From the IMG/VR virus record IMGVR_UViG_3300044987_001050, positions 1 through 64,000 of that record: 64,000 bases of DNA; one strand, written 5' to 3'. The notes beneath the pieces were generated by a model. It saw nothing but the letters and a program-made list of their open reading frames with translations. It made no database searches and was not told where the DNA came from. Below, one piece after another: positions 38,353 through 46,258 of the stretch (position 1 is its first letter; every line of letters starts with the position of its first letter). The DNA comes from a virus. Position numbers and translations under genes: made by a program.

Positions 38353-39102
38353 ATGCTACCAATCTATAAAGTTGCCGACATTCGGCAAGCATTCGTTGAA
38401 AAATACCTAAGAGGAGATATCGTAACAAATGACACAGGTTCGTTGTCCGGTGCTGATACAGTCGAGATCCTCGGCGCTTCATTCATTGCTGACGAGTCTG
38501 CAATCTTTGGTGTACCCAACTATCCTTACATCCAAAACGAGATTGATTGGTACATCTCGAAGTCGCTCAACGTGAATGACATTCCTGGCGAGGTGCCTAA
38601 GATCTGGAAGGCGGTTGCTTCTCCTGATGGTCTCATCAACTCGAACTACGGGTACCTCATCTTCTCCAAAGAAAACGGTGCACAGGTTTGCAATGTCATC
38701 GACACGCTATTGCAGTCGCCGTCGTCTCGACGTGCAACAATGATCTACACGCGGCCGACAATGCATGTTGATTTCAACACGAATGGCATGCAAGATTTCG
38801 TTTGCACGAACGCCGTGCAGTACATCATTCGCAACAATCGACTGCACGTGATCGTTCAGATGCGCTCTAACGACGCATGGGCAGGCTTCCGCAATGACCT
38901 GGCTTGGCAACTCTTCGTTCAGAAGTTTGTGCTTTATGCTTTGAATGCGCCACGTTTCAACAGCTTATATGAGCTAGGTGATGTTCATTGGCAGGTGTCA
39001 TCGTTGCACGTCTACCAACGCCAATTCTATTTGCTCGATCACTTCGCGAAGACGGGCGAACACCACATCACGCTCGAAAACTATAACAAGCTTTACAAAT
39101 GA
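38353..39102 (+). CDS. Deoxycytidylate hydroxymethylase-like (thymidylate synthase family)
   Basis: A 249-aa ThyA-fold protein. INSNYGY (95-101), SRRA (125-128), a Cys in DFVCTNAVQY (C151, the nucleophile position) and RSNDAWAGFRNDLAW (171-185) align with TS. In that last block D182 falls where TS has the Asn that reads dUMP (E. coli N177). T4 dCMP hydroxymethylase has Asp there, and this switch selects dCMP. ThyX is encoded separately at 51569, so this gene is not needed for dTMP. Predicted product is 5-hydroxymethyl-dCMP for modified DNA. The start is fixed by the promoter. Confidence 0.8.
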   Translation: MLPIYKVADIRQAFVEKYLRGDIVTNDTGSLSGADTVEILGASFIADESAIFGVPNYPYIQNEIDWYISKSLNVNDIPGEVPKIWKAVASPDGLINSNYGYLIFSKENGAQVCNVIDTLLQSPSSRRATMIYTRPTMHVDFNTNGMQDFVCTNAVQYIIRNNRLHVIVQMRSNDAWAGFRNDLAWQLFVQKFVLYALNAPRFNSLYELGDVHWQVSSLHVYQRQFYLLDHFAKTGEHHITLENYNKLYK

Positions 39103-39359
39103 ACATGGCTGAACAACATCGTGAAGACATCATCACCAAGGCAGAGGTTGAGGCTGAGCTTGATCAGCTATTAGGCAAGATCAGAAGCGAGCGCCAGCCT
39201 AACACACGCGGAGTTATGCTCCTAACACAATTCCTCGCAGGCCTGATGTTACAGTATGGAAATATTGATCAGTCCAAGCTTGACGCTCACGAGTTTATGT
39301 TTTGGCTTACTCATAATGGCGACGGAACTCTAATCACCCCGGCAATCAAAAACGCATGA
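39099..39359 (+). CDS. Hypothetical protein (86 aa)
   Basis: Acidic and helical, ATGA-coupled to the hydroxymethylase gene and to the next gene. No motif. Confidence 0.55.
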   Translation: MNMAEQHREDIITKAEVEAELDQLLGKIRSERQPNTRGVMLLTQFLAGLMLQYGNIDQSKLDAHEFMFWLTHNGDGTLITPAIKNA

Positions 39360-39625
39360 CAACATATCAAACAATTCAGGAAGTACTTGAGAAGGTAATC
39401 GGCGAAGCTAATACGCCTGAGCTGCGCGCAAAGGTTACGAAAGAACTTGAGGATCGTCTGAAGGAGTGTGTTCGTATCAAAGTCATTTGCGACGAGACTA
39501 CTAATCCGCCGTCAGTGATTTATATGAATGAGTTGCGCGGGATTGTCATTAAGGGAGATGCTAAGAAACCTGAAGAGACACAGTACCGATTCAGGATTAG
39601 TTCAACCGGAATAAATGTTGTATGA
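39356..39625 (+). CDS. Hypothetical protein (89 aa)
   Basis: A two-part small protein: N-terminal helices then beta strands. ATGA-coupled both sides; no family recognised. Confidence 0.55.
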   Translation: MTTYQTIQEVLEKVIGEANTPELRAKVTKELEDRLKECVRIKVICDETTNPPSVIYMNELRGIVIKGDAKKPEETQYRFRISSTGINVV

Positions 39626-39822
39626 TAACACTTGAAAACATTAACAAGCAAGACGCGTGTAAGAACCTGCTCGAGTCTCCAGCACCTATCGTTGTTGGCC
39701 GCCTAATCGATGATATCCGCGCGTACATTTCGTTCGTGGACGCGCTTACTAAGCAAGTAAGGATTCATCCTATTGATGAAGACGATCTGAACGAACTAAT
39801 CGACAAACACATACCTTCATGA
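39622..39822 (+). CDS. Hypothetical protein (66 aa)
   Basis: A small acidic helical protein in the hydroxymethylase operon, ATGA-coupled. Confidence 0.5.
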   Translation: MITLENINKQDACKNLLESPAPIVVGRLIDDIRAYISFVDALTKQVRIHPIDEDDLNELIDKHIPS

Positions 39823-40121
39823 AGATGGCATCCTTAATAGAAACTCGCGAGCAGAAAAAGATCTGCTCATTGATAAACGAACTCGAAGAAATCCTTTTCA
39901 AGCATGTTGATTCGCCTGGCGTAGACATAACAGACCTCGAGATACCAAATCAACTTGTAAGACATGTAGCTCGTCAGATGTTGTTTCATACAAAGGCTTT
40001 TCCTGGCGTTCATGATCTCGACTATTCTCGTCTTGGCGTGCTAGCAATAACTCCGCCCAACTTCTCGATCAACTATTACACCACCTGGGCCTTCCAAGAA
40101 ATTTACGACAATGCTGTTTAA
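39819..40121 (+). CDS. Hypothetical protein (100 aa)
   Basis: Helical protein; overlaps the HAD gene by 11 bases. No motif. Confidence 0.55.
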   Translation: MKMASLIETREQKKICSLINELEEILFKHVDSPGVDITDLEIPNQLVRHVARQMLFHTKAFPGVHDLDYSRLGVLAITPPNFSINYYTTWAFQEIYDNAV

Positions 40122-40497
40122 GAAAGGTGATCCTATTGCGGTTGACTTCGATGGAACTTGCGTAACACACGAATATCCGAAGGTCGGTCGATTCATCGGT
40201 GCACAGAAAGTGTTGCATCGTATTGTTGCTGAGGGCGGTAAGCTTATCTTATGGACAATGCGAAGCGGCGAACATCTCGATGATGCGCTTGCTTGGTTTG
40301 ACGAGAATGATATTCCGCTCTACGGTATTCAGGTAAACCCAGGCCAGTACACATGGACGACTAGTCCTAAGGCGTATGCAAAGATTTACATCGATGATGC
40401 CGCGCTTGGTTGTCCCATGAAGCCAGGCTTTAAAGATGAACGTCCTTTCGTTGACTGGGACGCAGTAGAACTCTTACTATTCGGAAACAATGCATAA
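40111..40497 (+). CDS. HAD-fold hydrolase, BT4131-like
   Basis: A 128-aa HAD protein with VDFDGTCV (11-18; D12, D14 as nucleophile and acid) and LILWTMRSG as motif II. IDDAALGCP near the end is the motif IV region. Such short HADs are frequent in phages and Bacteroides; substrates vary. In this operon it could dephosphorylate a nucleotide or sugar. Confidence 0.75.
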   Translation: MLFKKGDPIAVDFDGTCVTHEYPKVGRFIGAQKVLHRIVAEGGKLILWTMRSGEHLDDALAWFDENDIPLYGIQVNPGQYTWTTSPKAYAKIYIDDAALGCPMKPGFKDERPFVDWDAVELLLFGNNA

Positions 40498-40825
40498 AGA
40501 AGACCTCCAAGAAATCGTTGACTTGTCCGATATGTTAACGACCGACATCGAAAGTTTCATCGGCGAGTTCAACGATGAACTAACGAGAAGTCGACTCACG
40601 GAAATCATGCGAATGTACTTCGTTAGAGTTCGCGCGATAACACGTCTTCCGATTGACATCAACAAGATTGGGTTGTGCAACATCAGTAAGATAGCGCCAA
40701 CTATTGGATCTGACTTTGGTTTACCTACAGACAGATCTGAAAACGAAATAAGAGCTAATGCATACACCCAAAGTGCCTTTCGAGATATCTCCCGCATTAT
40801 TGAAGACAATCAAGTTTCGTCCTGA
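40490..40825 (+). CDS. Hypothetical protein (111 aa)
   Basis: A soluble helical protein. Its 3' end overlaps the NADAR gene by 68 bases. No family recognised. Confidence 0.5.
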   Translation: MHKEDLQEIVDLSDMLTTDIESFIGEFNDELTRSRLTEIMRMYFVRVRAITRLPIDINKIGLCNISKIAPTIGSDFGLPTDRSENEIRANAYTQSAFRDISRIIEDNQVSS

Positions 40826-41285
40826 TGGGTACGTGGACAATTGGTTCTCGAACATGTTACCATTCGATCACCCGCTTGTCGTTGACGGAATAACATACTT
40901 CTCGGTCGAGAATTTTTACCAAGCTTCAAAGATTGAGGCATACCGGCGCGAGTTGCGCGTCGAGATTGCAAGCATGAGCCCGCCTAAGTCGAAGGCATGC
41001 TTCCGGAGGGAACCTGACAAGTTTGTCGTGATGCAGGATTGGACGACGGGCCGCAAGCTCCGAACAATGCAGTATGCGCTCAACTGGAAGTTCTTGCCAG
41101 GCACGTCATGGCACGAGAAGCTTATGCAAACCCAAGCCGATCCTATCATTGAGTTCAACAACTGGAACGACACGTTCTGGGGCTGGGACATCAGGAAGGA
41201 GACAGGCTCAAATCATTTAGGCAGACTACTGATGGAAATGCGCGCGCGGTTTGCTCAAAGCACGCTCGACTCTTTCATGTCATAA
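40758..41285 (+). CDS. NADAR (YbiA-like) protein, copy 2
   Basis: A 175-aa NADAR domain closer to the family consensus than copy 1: NWFSNMLPF (28-36), SVENFYQASK (49-58, E51), NNWNDTFWGWD (134-144) and NHLGRLLME (152-160). The start at 40758 overlaps the previous gene by 68 bases, but no nearer ATG keeps the FSNM element. Possible roles are ADP-ribose removal from DNA or a nucleotide N-glycosidase. It sits inside the DNA-modification block, unlike copy 1. Confidence 0.85.
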   Translation: MHTPKVPFEISPALLKTIKFRPDGYVDNWFSNMLPFDHPLVVDGITYFSVENFYQASKIEAYRRELRVEIASMSPPKSKACFRREPDKFVVMQDWTTGRKLRTMQYALNWKFLPGTSWHEKLMQTQADPIIEFNNWNDTFWGWDIRKETGSNHLGRLLMEMRARFAQSTLDSFMS

Positions 41286-41290
41286 TGTTA

Positions 41291-41319
41291 TTTACATATG
41301 ACGTCCAATAGTGTATAAT
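41291..41319 (+). promoter_or_regulatory. Consensus promoter, leaderless
   Basis: TTTACA (41291-41296), 17-base spacer, TATAAT (41314-41319). ATG at 41327, 7 bases after the -10 box. It drives the DUF1599-to-glycosyltransferase run. Confidence 0.88.
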
Positions 41320-41326
41320 CATAAAA

Positions 41327-41695
41327 ATGGAAATACTCAGCGTTAACACAGTAAAAGAAACCGAAGCGATGCGCGTCCTTGACGAGTGCCGTGCAACGAT
41401 GGAAAAGAAGGGGAACGATTATCAGAATCCGCACTCGCGTATTCGACAAGCGGACTATTATCCTGCAGGCGTTGCGACGATACTTGACATCGTGCATGCC
41501 AAGGTTCTCCGCATGAGGTCCGTCATCGAAGCGATGGAGAACGATCCTAACTACGTCCCCAACTTCGAATCGTTCGAAGACTCATGCAAGGATGCAATCA
41601 ATTACCTTGCCTTCGGTGTCTCATACTCTCGCGGCAAGATTGATGGCCAAGATCCTTCGCGAGATTTTCTTAACCGCATGACACGCAAAGCATGA
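41327..41695 (+). CDS. DUF1599 nucleotide-modification-associated protein
   Basis: A 122-aa helical protein with KKGNDYQN, ATILDIVHAKVLRMRS and FEDSCKDAINYLAFG. This fits DUF1599 (nucleotide modification associated domain 1), which in phages often sits next to genes for modified nucleotides. The exact activity is unknown. Placement directly before the sugar cassette strengthens that link. Confidence 0.75.
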   Translation: MEILSVNTVKETEAMRVLDECRATMEKKGNDYQNPHSRIRQADYYPAGVATILDIVHAKVLRMRSVIEAMENDPNYVPNFESFEDSCKDAINYLAFGVSYSRGKIDGQDPSRDFLNRMTRKA

Positions 41696-42204
41696 ACATA
41701 ACATGTCCTTTCAGGCACGTCGTCACCGACGTTGATGGTGTCCTCACGGACGGTTCATTTCATTATTCCCCTGACGGTAAAACGCACAAGGTCTTTGGGC
41801 CGCATGATTCTGACGGTGTCAAGATCTTTCGTCGTTTGGGAATTGCTGTCTATGCGATCTCGGCGGATAAGCGTGGGTTTCCAATCACGCTAGCGAGGAT
41901 GAATGACATGAATGTCCCCATTGAATATGTTACTGAGAACAACCGATATCGGTTTGTCGCAGATAAGTTTGTGTTAGGCGATACATGCTTCATCGGTGAT
42001 GGCATTTTCGACGCGGCCCTCCTCGCGGATTGTTCATTCTCGTTCTCTCCATCGAACGCGCCTGACTTCGTTCGACAATATGCTAAGCACAACTGCAAAG
42101 CCCGCGGCGGTAACGGTGTCCTTCTTGAAGCAGCACTATATACTATCAGCACCTGGTTCCCCAATGAACTTGATGCCCTACTTAAAGACCTAAGACTACT
42201 ATGA
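41692..42204 (+). CDS. KdsC-like HAD phosphatase
   Basis: A 170-aa cap-less HAD of the KdsC/YrbI type: DVDGVLTDG (13-21), a long Gly-Pro-containing loop (FGPHDSDGVKIFRRLGI), AISADKRG and FIGDGIFDAAL for motif IV. KdsC removes phosphate from 8-carbon KDO-8-P; related enzymes act on other sugar phosphates. Here it may free a pentose or hexose before re-activation by the kinase-transferase fusion. ATGA-coupled both sides. Confidence 0.8.
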   Translation: MNITCPFRHVVTDVDGVLTDGSFHYSPDGKTHKVFGPHDSDGVKIFRRLGIAVYAISADKRGFPITLARMNDMNVPIEYVTENNRYRFVADKFVLGDTCFIGDGIFDAALLADCSFSFSPSNAPDFVRQYAKHNCKARGGNGVLLEAALYTISTWFPNELDALLKDLRLL

Positions 42205-42725
42205 AGATCATCCTCGACGAAATGACTCGAATGGGCGACGCCCTCGACACAAAAGAAGTTCAGACATACGTTAACTCTCTCGCGTATAGGTTAATATCCA
42301 AGCCAGCTATCGTAGGTCTCGCGGCGGGTCGTATGGGATACGCGTTGCGAGCATTCATCATGCGCCTCAATCACATGGGTTTCAACGCAAGCATGATAGG
42401 CGACACGAACGTCCCTCTTATCACCGCGAATGATATCGTGCTCGTGAACAGTTCATCAGGTGAAACTCCGTCGATCCTTTTGTATGTTAAGCAAGCCCGT
42501 GACGCAGGTTCGCGTGTTTACACGACGACGTGCAACCCGATGTCGTCCATCGGCAGACTATCACATGAAGTTATTCCTCTCCCGAAAATCAATTCGGTTC
42601 AGCTGATGAAGTCGGCTTACGAACAATTCTCGATGCTGTTATATGATCACATCGTCATGGAGCTTTCATCAAAACTAAACCTAGACCCTGAGTTCACGAC
42701 TCATAATCACTCAATCCTCGAATAA
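42201..42725 (+). CDS. SIS-domain sugar-phosphate isomerase (HxlB/KdsD-like)
   Basis: A 174-aa SIS domain: GLAAGRMGYALRAFIMRLNH, GDTNVPLITANDIVLVNSSS and SGET, followed by TTTCNPMSSIG and a C-terminal helical pair. Closest in pattern to 6-phospho-3-hexuloisomerase, and also to arabinose-5-phosphate isomerase (KdsD core). It would interconvert a ketose phosphate and an aldose or other ketose phosphate. Confidence 0.8.
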   Translation: MKIILDEMTRMGDALDTKEVQTYVNSLAYRLISKPAIVGLAAGRMGYALRAFIMRLNHMGFNASMIGDTNVPLITANDIVLVNSSSGETPSILLYVKQARDAGSRVYTTTCNPMSSIGRLSHEVIPLPKINSVQLMKSAYEQFSMLLYDHIVMELSSKLNLDPEFTTHNHSILE

Positions 42726-43417
42726 TGAAACCTATCTTCGGCGCATCAGTTATATGCATGGATCACCTCAACCTCGAACGCGATGTTCGGTTGTGTGCTG
42801 AACTCGGAGTCGACTACCTCCACCTCGACGCAATGGACGGCCATGCCGTTCCTCGTTATGGTGTCTATCCTGAGCAGGTTGCACGCATCGCGACCATCAC
42901 TGACCTCCCGCTTGACCTTCACCTCATGGTGTCGGATGTCGAGTTCGCGATTAGTCAGTTCGATATCTCGAAGGTCAGGACAGTAACATTCCACTTGAAC
43001 GGTAATGAAGGGCGAGCGCTTTACCTCATGGACAAGATTCGTGAAAAAGGAGCACGGCCAGGCCTTGTCATGAACCTTGACATGCCGCTCTACGCGTTGC
43101 ACCGCTTGATTGACAACGGAGAACTTGACCTCGTGATGTTCATGGGTATTCATCCTGGTGTACTCGTTCAAACGGCACGTCCTGAAACAGTTACTGATGA
43201 CATATTCGGCTTCCTCTCGGTTTATCCTAACGTCGAGATCCAAATCGACGGCGCTCTTAACTTCGACACCTTCGAACAATTTAGGAACGACGGCGTTGAT
43301 TCATTCGTCGGCGGGACGGGCACTATATATAAGAACGTAGATCGCAACACAAACTGGGAAACCCAAGAAGCGATCATCCGCACGAACATGCAACGCATCA
43401 AATCATTTCTCCAGTAA
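42725..43417 (+). CDS. Ribulose-phosphate 3-epimerase-family protein
   Basis: A 230-aa TIM-barrel epimerase. YLHLDAMDGHAVPRYG (31-46) is the RPE metal-site signature (hLDxMDGxFVPN variant). LDLHLMV and FMGIHPG are further matches, and QIDGALNF with VGGTGTIY supply the phosphate-binding end. RPE swaps ribulose-5-P and xylulose-5-P; allulose-6-P epimerases are related. The VPRY variant differs from the usual VPN, so substrate may differ too. Confidence 0.8.
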   Translation: MKPIFGASVICMDHLNLERDVRLCAELGVDYLHLDAMDGHAVPRYGVYPEQVARIATITDLPLDLHLMVSDVEFAISQFDISKVRTVTFHLNGNEGRALYLMDKIREKGARPGLVMNLDMPLYALHRLIDNGELDLVMFMGIHPGVLVQTARPETVTDDIFGFLSVYPNVEIQIDGALNFDTFEQFRNDGVDSFVGGTGTIYKNVDRNTNWETQEAIIRTNMQRIKSFLQ

Positions 43418-45000
43418 TGTATAAAGTCGTAATCCCATCTGCCGGGTTAGGTTCACGCGTCGCCGCGCATTCGCCTAACATCAACAAAGCACTAATCACG
43501 ATTGGCAACAAGCCTGTCATCTCGCACGTCATCGACAAGTTCAAGAAGGACGTCGAGATCGTTGTGTTATTAGGTCATCACGGATCTTACGTAAGGCAAT
43601 CGCTCGAGGCGATCTATCCTGACCGTAAGATCTCTTTCGTTGACGTCGAGCTTTATCAAGGTGAAGGATCCGGACTTGGTCTTACGTTAGGATGCGCCGA
43701 ACATCTGTTGCAGTGCCCATTCATATTCATCTCGAACGACACAATCATTCCTGATGAAGTCATTGATCTTGACCCTAACATCACGGGCAATTGGATGGCT
43801 TACTATACCGCGACAAAAGCTGACTCGTTTAACACGTCGGTCTACCGCACCGTCGAGATTGACAACGGTGTTGTGACAAACATCAACCCGAAGGGAATCG
43901 TATGCCCTAACATTTATGTTGGTCTATGCGGTGTCAAAGATTATGACGGTTTCTGGAAGAGCATGGACAACCCGCGTGCGATTCCTGTCGGCGAATCATA
44001 CGGGCTTAAGTTTCTCAATAACATCAAAGCGATTCCTGTCCCATCATGGTGCGACACCGGGAACGTCGAATCACTTCTTAAGACGCGTGAACTGCTAGAG
44101 ACTCACGAGTTCAACATCGTTCACAAGAATGATGAGGCTATCTGGTTTTACGATAACCGCGTGATCAAGTTCAGTGTTGACGATAAGTTCATTGCTGATC
44201 GAGTCAAGCGCCTTCAAGGATTGGGCAATCAAATCTTTCCTTCACTGATCCACGTTGACAAGAACCTCTACGTCTATAACCGAATCGTCGGCGATGTTGT
44301 AAGCAAGACACTCAATGGGACTAACGTCATCGACATCCTCGACTTCGCGAAGAAGGAGATGTGGGATAACACTTCGAATGCTACGCCTGAACTCGTCGAG
44401 GCGTGTTATTCGTTCTACCGTGATAAGACGTTCAAGCGTGTCCAACAATTCTTCGACGTCTTTGAGTGTGTTGACACGGTGGACACGATTAACGGCGTGA
44501 CGATTCCGCCAATGTATGTGCTGCTTAATCGCGTTGATTGGCGCGACCTATGTGATCATCCGCATGCCTCGAAGTATCATGGCGACTTCCACAACGAAAA
44601 CATTCTAGTCACGCCGTCCGGCAATCCAATGCTGATCGACTGGCGCCAAAACTTTGGGTATGATAACCTAGACATCGGCGATGCATACTATGACTTCGCT
44701 AAGTTCATGCACGGGCTCATTGTTTCTCACCATCAGATTTTGTGCAACCACTTTACGGTCGAGCGAGATTCCTCGAATAACATCACGATAGATATTTTAC
44801 GGCCACACCGTTTAGTCGAAGCTGAGGAGACGTTCGTGAAGTGGCTGAAGGAGAATAATTATGACGCATCGCGCGTGAGATTGCTTACCGCACTAATCTT
44901 CCTGAACATCGCAGCGCTTCATGAGTATCCTTACTCGCTATACCTATTCTATCTTGGCAAACATCTACTGAACAAATACCTAGTCTCGACACTATCATGA
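43417..45000 (+). CDS. Nucleotidyltransferase-kinase fusion (MurU-AmgK-like)
   Basis: A 527-aa two-domain enzyme. Residues 1-225: sugar-1-phosphate nucleotidyltransferase (AGLGSR 9-14, PNINKALITIGNKPVI, SNDTIIP). Residues 230-527: aminoglycoside/choline-kinase fold with catalytic HGDFHNEN (388-395) and the metal Asp in LIDW (D408). MurU and AmgK of murein recycling are separate proteins of just these two families, in which a kinase phosphorylates the anomeric carbon and a transferase makes an NDP-sugar. Here both steps are fused. The sugar is unknown. Confidence 0.82.
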   Translation: MYKVVIPSAGLGSRVAAHSPNINKALITIGNKPVISHVIDKFKKDVEIVVLLGHHGSYVRQSLEAIYPDRKISFVDVELYQGEGSGLGLTLGCAEHLLQCPFIFISNDTIIPDEVIDLDPNITGNWMAYYTATKADSFNTSVYRTVEIDNGVVTNINPKGIVCPNIYVGLCGVKDYDGFWKSMDNPRAIPVGESYGLKFLNNIKAIPVPSWCDTGNVESLLKTRELLETHEFNIVHKNDEAIWFYDNRVIKFSVDDKFIADRVKRLQGLGNQIFPSLIHVDKNLYVYNRIVGDVVSKTLNGTNVIDILDFAKKEMWDNTSNATPELVEACYSFYRDKTFKRVQQFFDVFECVDTVDTINGVTIPPMYVLLNRVDWRDLCDHPHASKYHGDFHNENILVTPSGNPMLIDWRQNFGYDNLDIGDAYYDFAKFMHGLIVSHHQILCNHFTVERDSSNNITIDILRPHRLVEAEETFVKWLKENNYDASRVRLLTALIFLNIAALHEYPYSLYLFYLGKHLLNKYLVSTLS

Positions 45001-46238
45001 ATATTCTAATCGGCAAAACAGGCCGCTCTATTTACTTCAACTCGAACAGTCGTGGGTTCACGGCCGGTGATGAAGAGGCGCCTATGTTATATCGGCTCCT
45101 CGCGAAAAGAAATCCCGAGCATACGTTCTATCTTATCGGCAGGTCCGACATTACACGGATGCGTGACAAGGAGACGACGGGTTCGCTATCATCCTTCTTC
45201 GATGAAGTTGAGGAGGAAGAAATCGACGAAGGTTTGCCGCCTAACATAATCAACCTCTTCGACGACTGGACGAACAAGGTTACGATTGATGATCATGTTT
45301 GGCTCGAGGAAAAGATTCGTCGACTGGACCTGAAGTTCGATGCAGGTGTTATTTTCATCGGACCTACGCCAGCCGTGGGAATTCCTAATGTAGGCATTGA
45401 ACGCCTTGACGGAAAAGGAAAGGCGAAGACACTGGAGATGTTTCAAAAGTACTATGCTGGCATTGTGCATACGCTCAATTGGACGAACACGCCGTTCATC
45501 TCAATATGTTCAGACCCTAAGTATGCTCCGCAATACGCACGCGATATCATCAATGATGAACGGGTAGTGCTTAGTCAAATCAACCAAACATACGCGCGCA
45601 AACGAATCAAGTCATACGAGGAGTCGTTGACGTTGCGTGACGTCAAGCTGAAGTACATTTACTCCGGAATCGAAACTGTCTTCCTGCTTGGCGAGAAAAA
45701 GATTGAATGGCTTGACCGTCCAAAGACGAACAAGTTTGTCATTGGCCTTAATGGCGGTCTATCTCGTGATGAGTTCATCAAGGATTGGATTCTCAAGGGT
45801 GATACGACGGGCATTAAGGTTTATGGCGAATGGGCGGACGAGTTCACGACGGGTTGGCCCGATGTCTTTGAGAACAAGAGTATCCGGTCGGTCGAGGACG
45901 TGTTCCTCAATTCGCGTTACACGATCATTGCGCCTCCGCATAAACCAACAGGAAACTTCGTAACTCAAAAGTTCTGGAAGATGATTTACTATGGCATCAT
46001 CCCGTTCTTCCATCCAAATTACGATACCGACAACATCTTCAACGTGCCAGCTATCCTTCGAGTTAAGACACCCAAGGATATGTGGGAACGAATCAAATTC
46101 CTTGACGAGAATCCCGAGACATATAAGCTCGTGCAGAAGCGGCTGTATGACATGCTTGACGACAGCTACTTCAACGGAGACTTCCTTTACAACGTCGTCA
46201 AGACGAACCTCGAGCAGTACACCGGCGTCGTTCTATAA
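44997..46238 (+). CDS. Glycosyltransferase-like protein (GT-B type)
   Basis: A 413-aa protein ATGA-coupled to the NDP-sugar enzyme. The N-terminal half has alternating strands and helices typical of a Rossmann domain (FYLIGRSDIT, DAGVIFIGPTPAVG). The C-terminal half (FVIGLNGGLS, IKVYGEWADEF, YTIIAPPHKPTGNF, YYGIIPFFHP) resembles the donor-binding domain of GT-B glycosyltransferases, including phage DNA glucosyltransferases. Overall identity to a known family cannot be shown by eye. It is the obvious user of the NDP-sugar. Confidence 0.65.
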   Translation: MNILIGKTGRSIYFNSNSRGFTAGDEEAPMLYRLLAKRNPEHTFYLIGRSDITRMRDKETTGSLSSFFDEVEEEEIDEGLPPNIINLFDDWTNKVTIDDHVWLEEKIRRLDLKFDAGVIFIGPTPAVGIPNVGIERLDGKGKAKTLEMFQKYYAGIVHTLNWTNTPFISICSDPKYAPQYARDIINDERVVLSQINQTYARKRIKSYEESLTLRDVKLKYIYSGIETVFLLGEKKIEWLDRPKTNKFVIGLNGGLSRDEFIKDWILKGDTTGIKVYGEWADEFTTGWPDVFENKSIRSVEDVFLNSRYTIIAPPHKPTGNFVTQKFWKMIYYGIIPFFHPNYDTDNIFNVPAILRVKTPKDMWERIKFLDENPETYKLVQKRLYDMLDDSYFNGDFLYNVVKTNLEQYTGVVL

Positions 46239-46240
46239 CC

Positions 46241-46248
46241 TATAAATC
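46241..46248 (+). promoter_or_regulatory. Late-promoter-like TATAAATC
   Basis: One mismatch to TATAAATA, 10 bases before the ATG at 46259 and directly after the glycosyltransferase stop. Confidence 0.45.
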
Positions 46249-46258
46249 AAATCAGCCA

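Noticed and set aside
42746-43279. 177-aa minus-strand open frame
   Set aside because: Antisense shadow of the epimerase-family gene.
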